64,000 nt of DNA from Chloroflexota bacterium (GCA_016235425.1 JACRLC010000004.1:1-64000); one strand, 5' to 3'; positions 33,803-42,647 are shown, numbered from the stretch's first letter. Made by a program: numbers and translations. Notes: generated by a model not told the origin, from the letters alone.

Positions 33803-36334
33803 ATGCCTGGCTTCTCGATTGACCCGCTCTCATTCTTCATTGGCTTCCTCACTGCCAGCGTTTTCTGGTGGGTGTTGGCTCGCGCTCGTCCGCTTTTGGA
33901 TGAAGTGCGCGCAAGTTTGAAGGAACAACGCGAAGCCGCCCAGGTCCGCCGCACAAGCTCAACCGAAGAAAACCATCGCCGCATCACCTTGCGGCGCGCC
34001 CAGGGAATGCATCTCGCCGCGCCGCTCTTCGCATTGGACGAGATCATCCAGGAGCCCCTTCTCATGGCTCCCCCGCCCATCGTCGAACCGGGGGCGGTTC
34101 CCGCATTTGAAGATATCGTTTCGCAGACGCTTCCGTATTTACCGGCCTGGCCCGAGTTGGCCGCCACCTACCACGCTCCCATACTGACGCTTCCACAAGT
34201 GCTCGAAGGCGGCATAAACATCGTCATCATCGGACAGCCCGGCGTTGGCAAGACGGTTGCCCTCGCGCATCTTGCCTCGCTCGCCGCAAATCGCAGTGAC
34301 AAACTGGGCAAACATCAGGATTCCGTTCCCTTTCTCGTTCACGTCGCGGACTTGAAACTGCCCATTGCCAACGAAAGAGATGCTCTCAACCCGATCATTG
34401 ACACGGCATCTGAAAACGCCCCCGTCTTTGACCTGCATCGCATCCCCGGCTTTGTCCAATCCGCTTTCAAGAACGGAAGCGCCCTTCTGCTCGTGGATGG
34501 CTACGATGAACTCGCACCGGAAGGACAACAGGTAATTTCAGAGTACTTCAAATTTTTATTACAGGCTTATCCCCAGACCAGCATCGTAACCACGGGCGCT
34601 CCCGAATACCTGGACGGGCTGATCAACCTCGGCTTCGCCCCGCTTGCGCTAATGACGTGGTCCTCATACGAGAGCGCGCAATTCATCCAACGCTGGGGTG
34701 AGTTATGGTCGCAGTACGTTGCAATGGAGGCTTGGGCGCAGACCGGACCCGAACAAGTGGACCCGATCCTGCTGAACGTTTGGCTAAACGCAGACAATGA
34801 CAATGCAACGCCGCTGGAACTGACACTCAAAGCATGGGGAGCATACGCGGGTGACAGCCTCGGTCCGCACGTGCTCGAAGCCATTGCCACGCACATCCGC
34901 CGCATTGCACCGGCCAACACTCCCCTGGCCGCCCTGGAAACACTTGCAATGCAGGTTGTAATCAGCCAACAGCCTGTTTTCGATCCGCGTAAAGCACACG
35001 AATGGGTTAAATCCTTCGAAACCGCGGAAGACCTCCTCGAAGAAACCGGGAACGAGGAGCAGGCTGAAGAGACAAAGCCAAAGGAAAAGAAGAAGGCGAA
35101 GAAAAGCGAAAAAGTCGTCTCTGCTCCATCCACAGGCCTGCTCGGCAGAATGGCCTCCAGCGGACTGCTGGCTTCCTCCTCGAATAACCGGATGCGATTT
35201 GTACACCCGGTCTTCAAAGGCTACCTTGCCGGCAGGGGATTGAGCAATTTCAACGCCGCAGATTCCCTCCTCAACCAACCCGATTGGTCCGGCAAATATC
35301 TTGCCATGCGGTACCTGGCCGCGCATGGGGATGTCAACAAACTCGTCCAGAATTTGCTCGAATGGTCGCGCCTGCCCATGCACCGTCCGCTTTTATCGGC
35401 GGCGCGCTGGCTTCGCGACGCCCCCAAAGATGCTCCCTGGCGCAGTAAACTTTTCAGCACACTGGCCGCCATCCTCCAAACCGAAGGGCTTCCGCTCAGC
35501 CTGCGCGGACAAACGTTGACCGCCTTCATTATCAGCAATGATGCCAGCGCCGCGCCCCTCTTTCGCCAATTGATGAACTCCCTTTCTTTTGAGCTGGTAC
35601 AACTCGCGGCCCTCGGAAGCGGCGCAATCAAGGATGTAAAAGCCATACCCATGCTTCAACGCGTCATGGATGCGCCAAGCCTCTCCGCGCGGCGCGCGGC
35701 CTGCATGGCACTGGTAGCCATTGGCACAAACGAGGCCCTCGAACTGGTTGCCCACACCCTGCTCAACGCAGACGAAGAGCTCCGCCGTGCCGCCGCCGAA
35801 TCCCTCGCCAATGATCGCGGCGAAGGCCACGCCATGCTCAAGGACGGCGCTACTCTCAAGGATATTTTGTTGCGCCGCGCGGTGGTCTATGGGCTTGGAC
35901 GCGTCAACGAACCCTGGGCAGATGAAATCCTGCAAACGATACAGGTTGAGGACGACCAATGGGTTGTCCGCAACGCGGCAAGCCAGGTGCTGGATTCCAA
36001 AGCGCATTTGAACCCGCGCATTCCCCATAAATTAAAGCCGCCTTCGCAATCGCCGTGGTTGATCGAATACGCGGGCAAACAGGGCGTGGGTATTTCTCCC
36101 GGTTCTTCCGCCATAGATATTCTCCTGCTTGCCCTCAAGGATGAAGACCCGGAAACCCGCCTCGCCTCGCTTACCTATCTCAAGCGCACCCCCACAGAAG
36201 GCGTCATCAACCAATTGTATGGCGCAATGTATAGGGATGATCCCGAACTGCGCGAAGCCGTATACAACGTTTTGTGGGAGATTGGCGCGTCCGGCGTCAA
36301 ACTGCCGCATCCAAGTCAATATGGATTTAGTTAA
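33803..36334 (+). CDS. Membrane-anchored NACHT-type STAND ATPase with HEAT repeats
   Basis: An 843-residue protein. One N-terminal membrane helix (about residues 8-26) is followed by a charged linker. The NTPase domain has Walker A G144-QPGVGK-T151 and Walker B LLLVDGYDEL (228-237), a D-G-x-D-E NACHT hallmark, and about 240 further residues of helical lid. A Lys/Glu-rich disordered linker (about 405-440) precedes a region of HEAT-like repeats (about 470-830, such as SLSARRAACMALVAIGTNEA). Architecture fits signal-transducing STAND ATPases, where the C-terminal repeats sense a ligand. No effector domain is fused. Its stop is directly followed by the ATG of the amidohydrolase gene. Confidence 0.85.
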   Translation: MPGFSIDPLSFFIGFLTASVFWWVLARARPLLDEVRASLKEQREAAQVRRTSSTEENHRRITLRRAQGMHLAAPLFALDEIIQEPLLMAPPPIVEPGAVPAFEDIVSQTLPYLPAWPELAATYHAPILTLPQVLEGGINIVIIGQPGVGKTVALAHLASLAANRSDKLGKHQDSVPFLVHVADLKLPIANERDALNPIIDTASENAPVFDLHRIPGFVQSAFKNGSALLLVDGYDELAPEGQQVISEYFKFLLQAYPQTSIVTTGAPEYLDGLINLGFAPLALMTWSSYESAQFIQRWGELWSQYVAMEAWAQTGPEQVDPILLNVWLNADNDNATPLELTLKAWGAYAGDSLGPHVLEAIATHIRRIAPANTPLAALETLAMQVVISQQPVFDPRKAHEWVKSFETAEDLLEETGNEEQAEETKPKEKKKAKKSEKVVSAPSTGLLGRMASSGLLASSSNNRMRFVHPVFKGYLAGRGLSNFNAADSLLNQPDWSGKYLAMRYLAAHGDVNKLVQNLLEWSRLPMHRPLLSAARWLRDAPKDAPWRSKLFSTLAAILQTEGLPLSLRGQTLTAFIISNDASAAPLFRQLMNSLSFELVQLAALGSGAIKDVKAIPMLQRVMDAPSLSARRAACMALVAIGTNEALELVAHTLLNADEELRRAAAESLANDRGEGHAMLKDGATLKDILLRRAVVYGLGRVNEPWADEILQTIQVEDDQWVVRNAASQVLDSKAHLNPRIPHKLKPPSQSPWLIEYAGKQGVGISPGSSAIDILLLALKDEDPETRLASLTYLKRTPTEGVINQLYGAMYRDDPELREAVYNVLWEIGASGVKLPHPSQYGFS

Positions 36335-37687
36335 ATGTTAATTACCAATGCCAAAGTCATTACCTGGGAATCGCCCAACCGCGTTCTCGAAAACCATGCG
36401 ATCTACTTCGAAAAGGATCGCATCCAGGCGATTGGAACAACGAAAGCGCTGACCGCGAAATATCCAAAAACAAAAACACTGGATGCACGCGGGCAATACG
36501 TTATGCCCGGCAATATCTGCGCGCACACGCATTTCTACGGTGCATTCGCCCGCGGACTCGCAATCCCCGGCCCCGCGCCGAAAGACTTCCCTGAGATTCT
36601 GCAAAAGTTGTGGTGGCCGCTCGACCGTTCGCTGGATGCGGAAGCTGTCCGCTATTCCGCGCTCGTCTCCCTCGTGGACGCGGTCAAACATGGCACGACC
36701 ACGCTGATTGACCATCACGCCTCTCCCAACGCGATTGACGGCTCACTCGATGTCATCTCTGAAGCTGTGGATAAATCCGGCCTGCGCGCGGTCTTGTGCT
36801 ACGAAGTCACTGACCGTGATGGCCTCGAAAAAGCAAATAGCGGGATCAATGAAAATGTCCGGTTTTTGAAGCGGTTGTCTGCGAATCCGCACCCGCGTCT
36901 TGCCGGGACCTTTGGCCTGCACGCCAGTCTGACGCTTTCGGGCGTCACCTTGCAGGCTTGCCGCGCCGCCGCTCCCGATGGCGTCGGTTTCCACATCCAC
37001 ACTGCCGAGCACGAAGCGGACGAATACGACAGCCTGCAAAAATCGGGCATGCGCGTGATTGACCGCCTGAACAAGCACGGCCTGCTCGGTCCGAAAACCA
37101 TCACTGCTCACGGCGTTCATTTCGACACGCGCGAGATGCAAATCCTTGCCGAAACCGGCACATGGCTCACACACCAGCCGCGCTCGAACATGAACAACGG
37201 CGTAGGCGTGGCGCAGATCGAATCCATGATGCGTGCGGGAATAAAAGTTGCGCTTGGCAACGACGGCTTCTCGAACGCGATGTGGGAGGAATGGAAGGCC
37301 GCGTATCTCCTGCACAAAGTCCATCACCGCGACCCGCGCCGCATGGGCGGATACGATGTGGCGCAAATGGCGATCTACAACAACGCCGCACTCGCCAATG
37401 TCTTCTTCCCTGCCGCGCCGATTGGCAAACTCACCGAAGGCGCATACGCGGACATCATCTTCGTGGATTATCATCCCTTCACACCGCTTACCTCCGATAA
37501 CCTGCCCTGGCACATTCTCTTCGGCTTCCAGCAAAGCATGGTGACGACGACCATCGTCGGCGGCAAAGTGTTGATGAAAGACCGCGAACTGACCACCCTT
37601 GACGAAGAAGAACTCGCCGCACACGCAAGAGAGATTGCGCCGCGAGTTTGGAAGAGATACAACGAAGAAGCGGCGAAAGTGTCGTAA
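36335..37687 (+). CDS. ssnA: SsnA-like metal-dependent amidohydrolase
   Basis: A 450-residue amidohydrolase of the SsnA/AtzA-TrzA subgroup. The metal site is complete: H64 and H66 (AHTHFYG), His in HIHTAEHEADEYDS, His in TITAHGVHF, and the Asp in LGNDGFSNAMWEEWK. In E. coli, SsnA is next to selenium/xanthine-related genes; its substrate is not firmly known and may be a guanine-like or cytosine-like heterocycle. It begins immediately after the NACHT gene stop, so it is in the same transcriptional unit. Guanine deaminase or chlorohydrolase-type activity are alternatives. Confidence 0.85.
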   Translation: MLITNAKVITWESPNRVLENHAIYFEKDRIQAIGTTKALTAKYPKTKTLDARGQYVMPGNICAHTHFYGAFARGLAIPGPAPKDFPEILQKLWWPLDRSLDAEAVRYSALVSLVDAVKHGTTTLIDHHASPNAIDGSLDVISEAVDKSGLRAVLCYEVTDRDGLEKANSGINENVRFLKRLSANPHPRLAGTFGLHASLTLSGVTLQACRAAAPDGVGFHIHTAEHEADEYDSLQKSGMRVIDRLNKHGLLGPKTITAHGVHFDTREMQILAETGTWLTHQPRSNMNNGVGVAQIESMMRAGIKVALGNDGFSNAMWEEWKAAYLLHKVHHRDPRRMGGYDVAQMAIYNNAALANVFFPAAPIGKLTEGAYADIIFVDYHPFTPLTSDNLPWHILFGFQQSMVTTTIVGGKVLMKDRELTTLDEEELAAHAREIAPRVWKRYNEEAAKVS

Positions 37688-37827
37688 ACAGCGTCGAAGT
37701 GTCGGTGTGTCAAAATTGCCATAACAAAGGAAATAACCAACCACCACACAACGACATTCTCGACACCTTGACACTTTCTTTTCGACACTTTCGACGCTCG
37801 ACACCCTGACACTTTTTTGGAGACTTC

Positions 37828-38505
37828 ATGACCGACTCACAACTCGTATTATCCATCGCCATCCTCGGTGGGACAGGCAAGGAAGGCAAAGGATTGGCTT
37901 ATCGTTGGGCGAAGGCAGGCTACCACGTCCATATCGGCTCACGCACACATGAAAAGGCAGAAGCCGCCGCAAAAGAACTCACTGAGATGCTCGGCGGCGA
38001 CGCGCTGATTGAAGGCATGGACAATTTGCAGGCCGCGGAAAAGGCAAACATTGTCGTTCTCACCGTCCCCTACTCCGCGCACAAAAACACGCTTGAAACC
38101 GTCAAAGATGCTGTGAAAGGTAAATTATTCATTGACGTGACCGTTCCCATCGTCCCACCGAAAGTTGCCACCGTTCAAATGCCCGCCGCAGGTTCCGCCG
38201 CGCAGGAGGCAAAGCAGATCCTCGGCGAGGGTGTGGAAGTCTGCGCCGCGTTCCAGAATATTTCGCATGAACATTTGCTCGATGACTCCGATGTCGAATG
38301 TGACGTGCTCGTGACAGGCACATCCAAGGACGCGCGCGCCGAAACCATAAAACTCGTCGAAGCCGCGGGGCTGAATGGCTGGGACGCCGGGCCAATCGAA
38401 AACTCTGTTGTTGTGGAAGGGTTGACAAGTGTGCTGATTGGAATCAACAAGAAATACGGCTCCACTCACGCGGGGATAAAGATTACAGGAGCGCACAAAG
38501 CGTAA
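37828..38505 (+). CDS. npdG: NADPH:F420 oxidoreductase
   Basis: A 225-residue dehydrogenase that moves hydride between NADPH and coenzyme F420. Rossmann motif ILGGTGKEGKGLAYRWAKAG with SRTHEKA (adenosine 2'-phosphate recognition), VVLTVPYSAH, DVTVPIVPPK and the F420-contact region ENSVVVEGLTSVLIGINKKY are all present. The length matches archaeal Fno and bacterial NpdG. It opens the F420 gene run, 22 bases before cofE. The upstream 120 bases hold repeated CGACAC words in direct and inverted order (37690-37810), possibly a terminator or decayed repeats. Confidence 0.9.
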   Translation: MTDSQLVLSIAILGGTGKEGKGLAYRWAKAGYHVHIGSRTHEKAEAAAKELTEMLGGDALIEGMDNLQAAEKANIVVLTVPYSAHKNTLETVKDAVKGKLFIDVTVPIVPPKVATVQMPAAGSAAQEAKQILGEGVEVCAAFQNISHEHLLDDSDVECDVLVTGTSKDARAETIKLVEAAGLNGWDAGPIENSVVVEGLTSVLIGINKKYGSTHAGIKITGAHKA

Positions 38506-38527
38506 CACGCACCACACAACACGTAAT

Positions 38528-39295
38528 ATGCCTTTCACCCTCACCCCCCTCTCCAATATTCCCCTCATCCGCCACGGTGACGACCTGGCGGATATTATTG
38601 TCGCATCTTTACATGACACGAAGGTGGATTTGCTGGATAACGACATTCTCGTCATCGCGCAAAAAATTGTCAGCAAAGCCGAAGGACGCACGGTCAATCT
38701 CAATACTGTTACTCCGTCTCCACGCGCCATCGAACTCGCCAGGCAAACCGAAAAAGACCCGCGCGTTGTCGAACTCATATTGAAGGAAAGCAACGAGGTT
38801 TTGCGGACGCGCGTCGGCACAATCATCGTCGAGCATAAACTTGGATTTGTCTGCGCCAACGCGGGGATTGACCACTCCAACGTGGCAGGGGCGGGAGATT
38901 CCGTCGAAGAGATGGTACTGCTCCTTCCAACGGATCCAGACCAGTCGTCCCGCGTGATTCGGGAAAATATCGAATCCAAAACAGGGAGGAAAGTCGGCGT
39001 CGTTATCATTGACTCGCACGGACGCGCCTGGCGCAATGGCACAGTTGGCGTCGCGATTGGCATGTCGGGAGTCCCTGGGCTGGTGGATATGCGAGGAGAC
39101 AAGGATTTGTTCGGCTATACCCTGCGCGTCACGATGGTCGGCGCGGCGGATGAACTGGCCGCGGCCGCATCGCTCGTGATGGGACAGGCCGCCGAAGGCA
39201 CGCCTGTTGTCCACGTGCGCGGCTTTCCGTATCAGTTACGCGAGAGTTCCATCAAAGAACTTTTGCGGCCAAAAGAGCAGGATTTGTTTCGATAA
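38528..39295 (+). CDS. cofE: Coenzyme F420-0:L-glutamate ligase
   Basis: A 255-residue CofE, which adds glutamates to F420-0 using GTP. Motifs: DILVIAQKIVSKAEGRTV, VLRTRVGTIIVEHKLGFVCANAGID (substrate/metal), GVVIIDSHGRAWRNGTVGVAIG and DLFGYTLRVTMVGAADELAAAA. It lacks the FMN-binding C-terminal half found in actinobacterial FbiB. That half appears to be encoded separately at 40.6-41.2 kb. Confidence 0.92.
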   Translation: MPFTLTPLSNIPLIRHGDDLADIIVASLHDTKVDLLDNDILVIAQKIVSKAEGRTVNLNTVTPSPRAIELARQTEKDPRVVELILKESNEVLRTRVGTIIVEHKLGFVCANAGIDHSNVAGAGDSVEEMVLLLPTDPDQSSRVIRENIESKTGRKVGVVIIDSHGRAWRNGTVGVAIGMSGVPGLVDMRGDKDLFGYTLRVTMVGAADELAAAASLVMGQAAEGTPVVHVRGFPYQLRESSIKELLRPKEQDLFR

Positions 39296-39307
39296 AAGGA
39301 GTTTGCC

Positions 39308-39931
39308 ATGTCCGATCATCTGGTTCAACCCAAATCCACGCCGCGCGGCGGGATTCTTGTTTTACACGCCTGGTGGGGACTGAACGATTTCTTCAAAGAC
39401 TTTTGCAACCGCCTCGCGAATGAAGGTTTCATCGTACTTGCGCCAGATTTGTATGACGGAGAGATTGCCAGGACAATTCCCGAAGCAGAAAAACTTCGCG
39501 GCAAAAAGATGAAACGGGAGAAAACATCGAAGCAAATTCTGCAATCCCTGAAGCTATTGCAGGCTGAATCCAAAGATAAACCGCTTGGCCTAATCGGCTT
39601 CTCGCTCGGCGCATATTGGGGATTATGGCTGGCAGAGGAAAAACCAAAAGCCTTCGCCATGACAGTTTTGTTTTATGGCACGCGCGGTGGGGACTACGCA
39701 AAAACAAGCTCAGCTTTTCTCGGTCATTTCGCGGAAACAGATGAATACGTTTCGGATTCAGGCAGAAGGAAACTTGAGAAAACCTTGCAAGCCGCTGGCA
39801 AAGAAGTTTCTTTCCATGTCTATCCAAGCACACATCACTGGTTCTTTGAAAACGACCGCCCTGAATACAATGAACAAGCCGCTCAACTTGCATGGCAAAG
39901 AACGATTGATTTTTTGAAGGCACGCACATAA
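39308..39931 (+). CDS. Dienelactone hydrolase family alpha/beta hydrolase with Ser nucleophile
   Basis: A 207-residue alpha/beta hydrolase. It carries VLHAWWGLNDFFKDFCNRLA and FIVLAPDLYDG, as in dienelactone hydrolases, but the nucleophile is serine (S99 in LIGFSLGAYWG) in place of the usual Cys of GFCxGG. The Asp (ETDEYVS) and His (STHHWF) of the triad are present. The short form lacks the full cap. It may be an esterase or lactonase of unknown substrate. It lies 12 bases after cofE, inside the F420 run. Confidence 0.82.
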   Translation: MSDHLVQPKSTPRGGILVLHAWWGLNDFFKDFCNRLANEGFIVLAPDLYDGEIARTIPEAEKLRGKKMKREKTSKQILQSLKLLQAESKDKPLGLIGFSLGAYWGLWLAEEKPKAFAMTVLFYGTRGGDYAKTSSAFLGHFAETDEYVSDSGRRKLEKTLQAAGKEVSFHVYPSTHHWFFENDRPEYNEQAAQLAWQRTIDFLKART

Positions 39932-39946
39932 AACAGAAACACGCCC

Positions 39947-40240
39947 ATGACAACAAACGCCTCCTTCTGGCGCGCAATCGGCGAATTGGCATCAGCCCAG
40001 CACATTGTCATAGACAGGCCGAAGGGACAGCCGTATCCGACGGCGGCAGCATTGACGTGTGGCTTGGCTCACTCCATGAAAAAAAAAATACTAACGGGAA
40101 TCTTATGCGCGTTTGATACACTCAAGCTTGATGCAGAAATCAAAACCCTGCTGGGTTGCTCGAAAGAAGATGTATATCTTATCAACACTTTTTACGGCGA
40201 CGAAATGAAAATACTTTACATCCCAACGGAGCCGCAATGA
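39947..40240 (+). pseudogene. Degraded inorganic-pyrophosphatase-like gene
   Basis: Pieces in different frames match one small pyrophosphatase-like protein. The N-terminal frame gives AQHIVIDRPKGQPYP; then about 40052-40085 in another frame reads GGSIDVWLGSLHEK; and after the A-run the first frame resumes with CAFDTLKLDAEIKTLLGCS followed by DVYLINTFYGDEMK. The central segment that usually contains YPLDYGYL is missing, and the 10-base A-run at 40079-40088 looks one base too long. The open frame of 97 residues therefore cannot give a normal protein. Sequencing error at the A-run is possible for one of the two defects. Confidence 0.6.
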
Positions 40241-40626
40241 ACTTTCCCGAAAAATTTCTCGACCTTGTCAGTGAAGACTCCAAAGCCTTTCTCTACCTTG
40301 CCACGCTCATGCCCGACGGCTCACCGCAAGTCACGCCCGTCTGGTTCAGTGTGGACGGCGAATATATCCTCATCAACACCGCCGAACGCCGCGCAAAAGA
40401 ACGCAACATGAAAACCCGGCCAAAAGTTGCAATGGCCATTCAAGACCCAAATAACAAATACCGCTATCTCGGCATTCGCGGCGAAATCGTCTCCTACACA
40501 AACGAAGGCGCAGATGAACATATCCATGCCCTCTCCCGCAAGTACGACGGAAAGCCCTTTAACATCCCGGCAGGACAAAAGCGGATTATCTTCCGCATCA
40601 AACCGACTCACTTCGACGAGCATTGA
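40237..40626 (+). CDS. PPOX-class, probably F420-dependent, oxidoreductase
   Basis: ATG 40237 overlaps the previous stop as ATGA. The 129-residue split-barrel protein has FLYLATLMPDGSPQVTPVWF, DGEYILINTAERRAKERNMK and RYLGIRGEIVSYTNEGADEH, the pattern of PPOX proteins that bind F420 or FMN (often annotated TIGR03618). The Lys-rich stretch fits binding of the F420 polyglutamate-phosphate tail. Its place among F420 genes supports F420 as the cofactor. The substrate is unknown. Confidence 0.88.
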   Translation: MNFPEKFLDLVSEDSKAFLYLATLMPDGSPQVTPVWFSVDGEYILINTAERRAKERNMKTRPKVAMAIQDPNNKYRYLGIRGEIVSYTNEGADEHIHALSRKYDGKPFNIPAGQKRIIFRIKPTHFDEH

Positions 40627-41221
40627 TCTGCACAACTTTTTGCGGACTCGCCGCTCCATCCGCCGCTTCAAACCCGACCCGATACCTGATCCCGTTATAC
40701 AAAACATTCTCACCACTGCCACATTTGCCCCGTCCGCGCACAACCGACAGCCGTGGCGATTCGCGGTGTTGAAAGCCGCGGACGCGAAATCGCGCCTCGC
40801 CGAAGCCATGGCCTCCGACTTCCGCCGCGATCTCGAACGCGACAACATGCCAGAAGCAGAAATCACAGCGCGGCTCGATAAGTCGCGCTCAAGAATCAAT
40901 AATTCCCCCGTAGTGATAGTCCTCTGCATGGATATGTCCGACATGGACAACTATCCCGACTCACGCCGCGCAGATGCGGAAAGAGTCATGGCAATCCAAT
41001 CCGTTGCGAACGCAGGTCTGCAACTACTCCTCGCCGCGCACGCCGAAGGGTTAGGCGGCGTGTGGACGTGCGGCCCATTATTCGCACCTGAGGTTGTGAA
41101 ATCGGCATTGAATTTGTCCCAGTCATGGGAACCACAGGCAATGTTTTTTGTTGGGTATCCAGATGAGTCACCAAAGACTAAAGAGATGAAAAGTATGGAA
41201 AGTTTGGTGAAAACATTTTGA
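40622..41221 (+). CDS. FbiB C-terminal-domain-like nitroreductase (probable dehydro-F420 reductase)
   Basis: A roughly 200-residue FMN protein: LHNFLRTRRSIRRFKPDPIP, FAPSAHNRQPWRFAVLK, VVIVLCMDM, AIQSVANAGLQLLLAAHAEG and GGVWTCGPLFAPE, resembling the second half of FbiB, which reduces dehydro-F420-0. Conserved sequence begins at about 40628, only a few bases after the upstream stop (40624-40626), but no ATG or GTG lies there. Candidates are ATT 40622, TTG 40640, or an upstream in-frame ATG at 40526 that would add about 32 residues without family resemblance. The start is therefore uncertain. Confidence 0.8.
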   Translation: MDLHNFLRTRRSIRRFKPDPIPDPVIQNILTTATFAPSAHNRQPWRFAVLKAADAKSRLAEAMASDFRRDLERDNMPEAEITARLDKSRSRINNSPVVIVLCMDMSDMDNYPDSRRADAERVMAIQSVANAGLQLLLAAHAEGLGGVWTCGPLFAPEVVKSALNLSQSWEPQAMFFVGYPDESPKTKEMKSMESLVKTF

Positions 41222-41278
41222 CCGTGGACGGCGGACTGTAGACCGTATCATCGAACACAATTCAAAACAAGGAGTGAG

Positions 41279-41689
41279 ATGTCCTTCAAATTCGAACAAC
41301 TGGATGTTTGGCAACTATCCTTGGAATATTCCGATTTGATTTACGAATTGGCTGATAAACTCCCGGATAGCGAGCGGTTCAACCTAAAGTCGCAAATTAC
41401 TCGCGCGGCCACATCTGTGTCTCTAAATATTGCGGAAGGATCAACAGGCCAAAGCGACCCTGAACAAAGCCGCTTTCTCGGCATGGCAATTCGTTCTTTG
41501 ATTGAAACCGTTGCCTGCCAAAGACTCATTGCTCGTCGAAAATACTTAAACGAAAAAATATTTCTAGACAAGTTGGATTTGAAAGCACAAGAACTTGCCA
41601 AACGTCTTCACGTCTTCCGCAGAATACTTGCGAAACCCAATAAAACAGCAGCTGAAGAACAAGCGCCTTATGACACGGATGAAATCTAA
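41279..41689 (+). CDS. Four-helix bundle protein (23S rRNA intervening-sequence type)
   Basis: A 136-residue S23 ribosomal-like/IVP protein. The N-terminus FEQLDVWQLSLEYSDLIYEL, then RFNLKSQITRAATSVSLNIAEG and FLGMAIRSLIETVACQRLI are the family hallmark. Members are often scattered in genomes outside rRNA genes, as here, and their cellular function is unknown. AAGGAG precedes the start. Its last 11 bases overlap the cofD start, so it interrupts the F420 run without breaking it. Confidence 0.88.
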   Translation: MSFKFEQLDVWQLSLEYSDLIYELADKLPDSERFNLKSQITRAATSVSLNIAEGSTGQSDPEQSRFLGMAIRSLIETVACQRLIARRKYLNEKIFLDKLDLKAQELAKRLHVFRRILAKPNKTAAEEQAPYDTDEI

Positions 41690-42647
41690 AGGAACCGCCC
41701 ACCGTCCACTGTCTACTGTCCGCCGTCGCATCGTTGCCCTCGCTGGCGGTGTCGGTGGTGCGAAACTTGCGCACGGCCTCGCCCAGATCCTTCCACCCGA
41801 AGATTTAACCATCATCGTCAATACAGGCGATGACTTCGAGCATTACGGCTTGTACATTTGCCCCGATTTGGATACGGTCTGCTACACACTGGCAGGACTG
41901 GCGAATCCAGAGACGGGCTGGGGGCGCGTGGACGAGTCATGGAATGTGATCGAGAACGCGGCGAGATTGGGCGGGCCAGGTTGGTTCCGTCTCGGTGACC
42001 GCGATTTGGGAACTCATCTCGAACGCACGCGGCGGCTTAGGGAGGGTCACTGCCTCAGTGAGATTACGCGTGATTTCTGCAAGGCATGGGGAATCGAGCA
42101 TACCGTCCTGCCGATGACGGATGATTGCGTGCGGACAATTGTCGAAACGGGTGAAGGCGATTTGGAATTCCAGGAATATTTCGTCCATCGTCACTGCGAG
42201 CCGCGCGTCAAAGGTTTTCGGTTCGACGGAATCGAGACAGCGGAACCAGCTATCGGGGCGCGTGAAGCGATTGCCGAGGCGGAGGCAGTGGTCATTTGCC
42301 CGTCCAATCCCTGGGTGAGTGTAGATCCAATTTTGCGGATATTTTCCCCTCTCCTTTCGGGAGAGGGGTCAGGGGTGAGGGTGGTGGCCGTCTCCCCCAT
42401 CATCGGCGGAGAGACCGTCAAAGGGCCTGCGGCGAAGATGTATCGTGAGTTGGGAATCGAGCCTTCTGCATTGGCTGTTGCCAACCACTACTCCGGCTTG
42501 TTGACCGGTTTTGTGCTGGATCGTGTGGACGCTTTATCAGTAAAAGATATTGAAGTGAAGTCGCTTGTGACAGATACGTTGATGAAATCCGCTGAGGATA
42601 GAAGACGACTGGCACAAGATGTGCTAAACTTGATTGGAGATTTATGA
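41679..42647 (+). CDS. cofD: 2-phospho-L-lactate transferase CofD with a palindrome-encoded insertion
   Basis: A 322-residue enzyme that joins lactyl or enolpyruvyl phosphate to Fo. ATG 41679 is chosen over 41670. Motifs: VALAGGVGGAKLAHGLA, VNTGDDFEHYGLYICPDLDT, GWFRLGDRDLGTHLERT, VICPSNPWVSVDPIL and VAVSPIIGGETVKGPAAKM. Residues about 222-234 (SPLLSGEGSGVRV) derive from the palindrome at 42345-42383 and replace the usual linker. The first 17 residues (HRPLSTVRRR) come from short repeats and are not conserved. The stop overlaps cofC as ATGA. Confidence 0.93.
   Translation: MKSKGTAHRPLSTVRRRIVALAGGVGGAKLAHGLAQILPPEDLTIIVNTGDDFEHYGLYICPDLDTVCYTLAGLANPETGWGRVDESWNVIENAARLGGPGWFRLGDRDLGTHLERTRRLREGHCLSEITRDFCKAWGIEHTVLPMTDDCVRTIVETGEGDLEFQEYFVHRHCEPRVKGFRFDGIETAEPAIGAREAIAEAEAVVICPSNPWVSVDPILRIFSPLLSGEGSGVRVVAVSPIIGGETVKGPAAKMYRELGIEPSALAVANHYSGLLTGFVLDRVDALSVKDIEVKSLVTDTLMKSAEDRRRLAQDVLNLIGDL
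42345..42383. repeat. Palindromic repeat, family E, inside cofD
   Basis: CCCCTCTCCTTTCGGGAGAG hairpin followed by GGGGTGAGGGTG, translated in frame by cofD. Confidence 0.8.

Noticed and set aside
36743..37804. Open frame of 353 codons antisense to the SsnA-like gene
   Set aside because: The plus strand carries a complete metal-site amidohydrolase; the antisense frame has no family resemblance.
37690..37810. Possible CRISPR-like array of CGACAC-containing words
   Set aside because: The words are short, irregular and in both orientations, with no constant spacer length and no cas genes nearby.
38125..39102. Open frame of 325 codons antisense to npdG and cofE
   Set aside because: It spans two well-supported genes and is rich in Ser/Arg as expected for antisense of GC-rich coding DNA.
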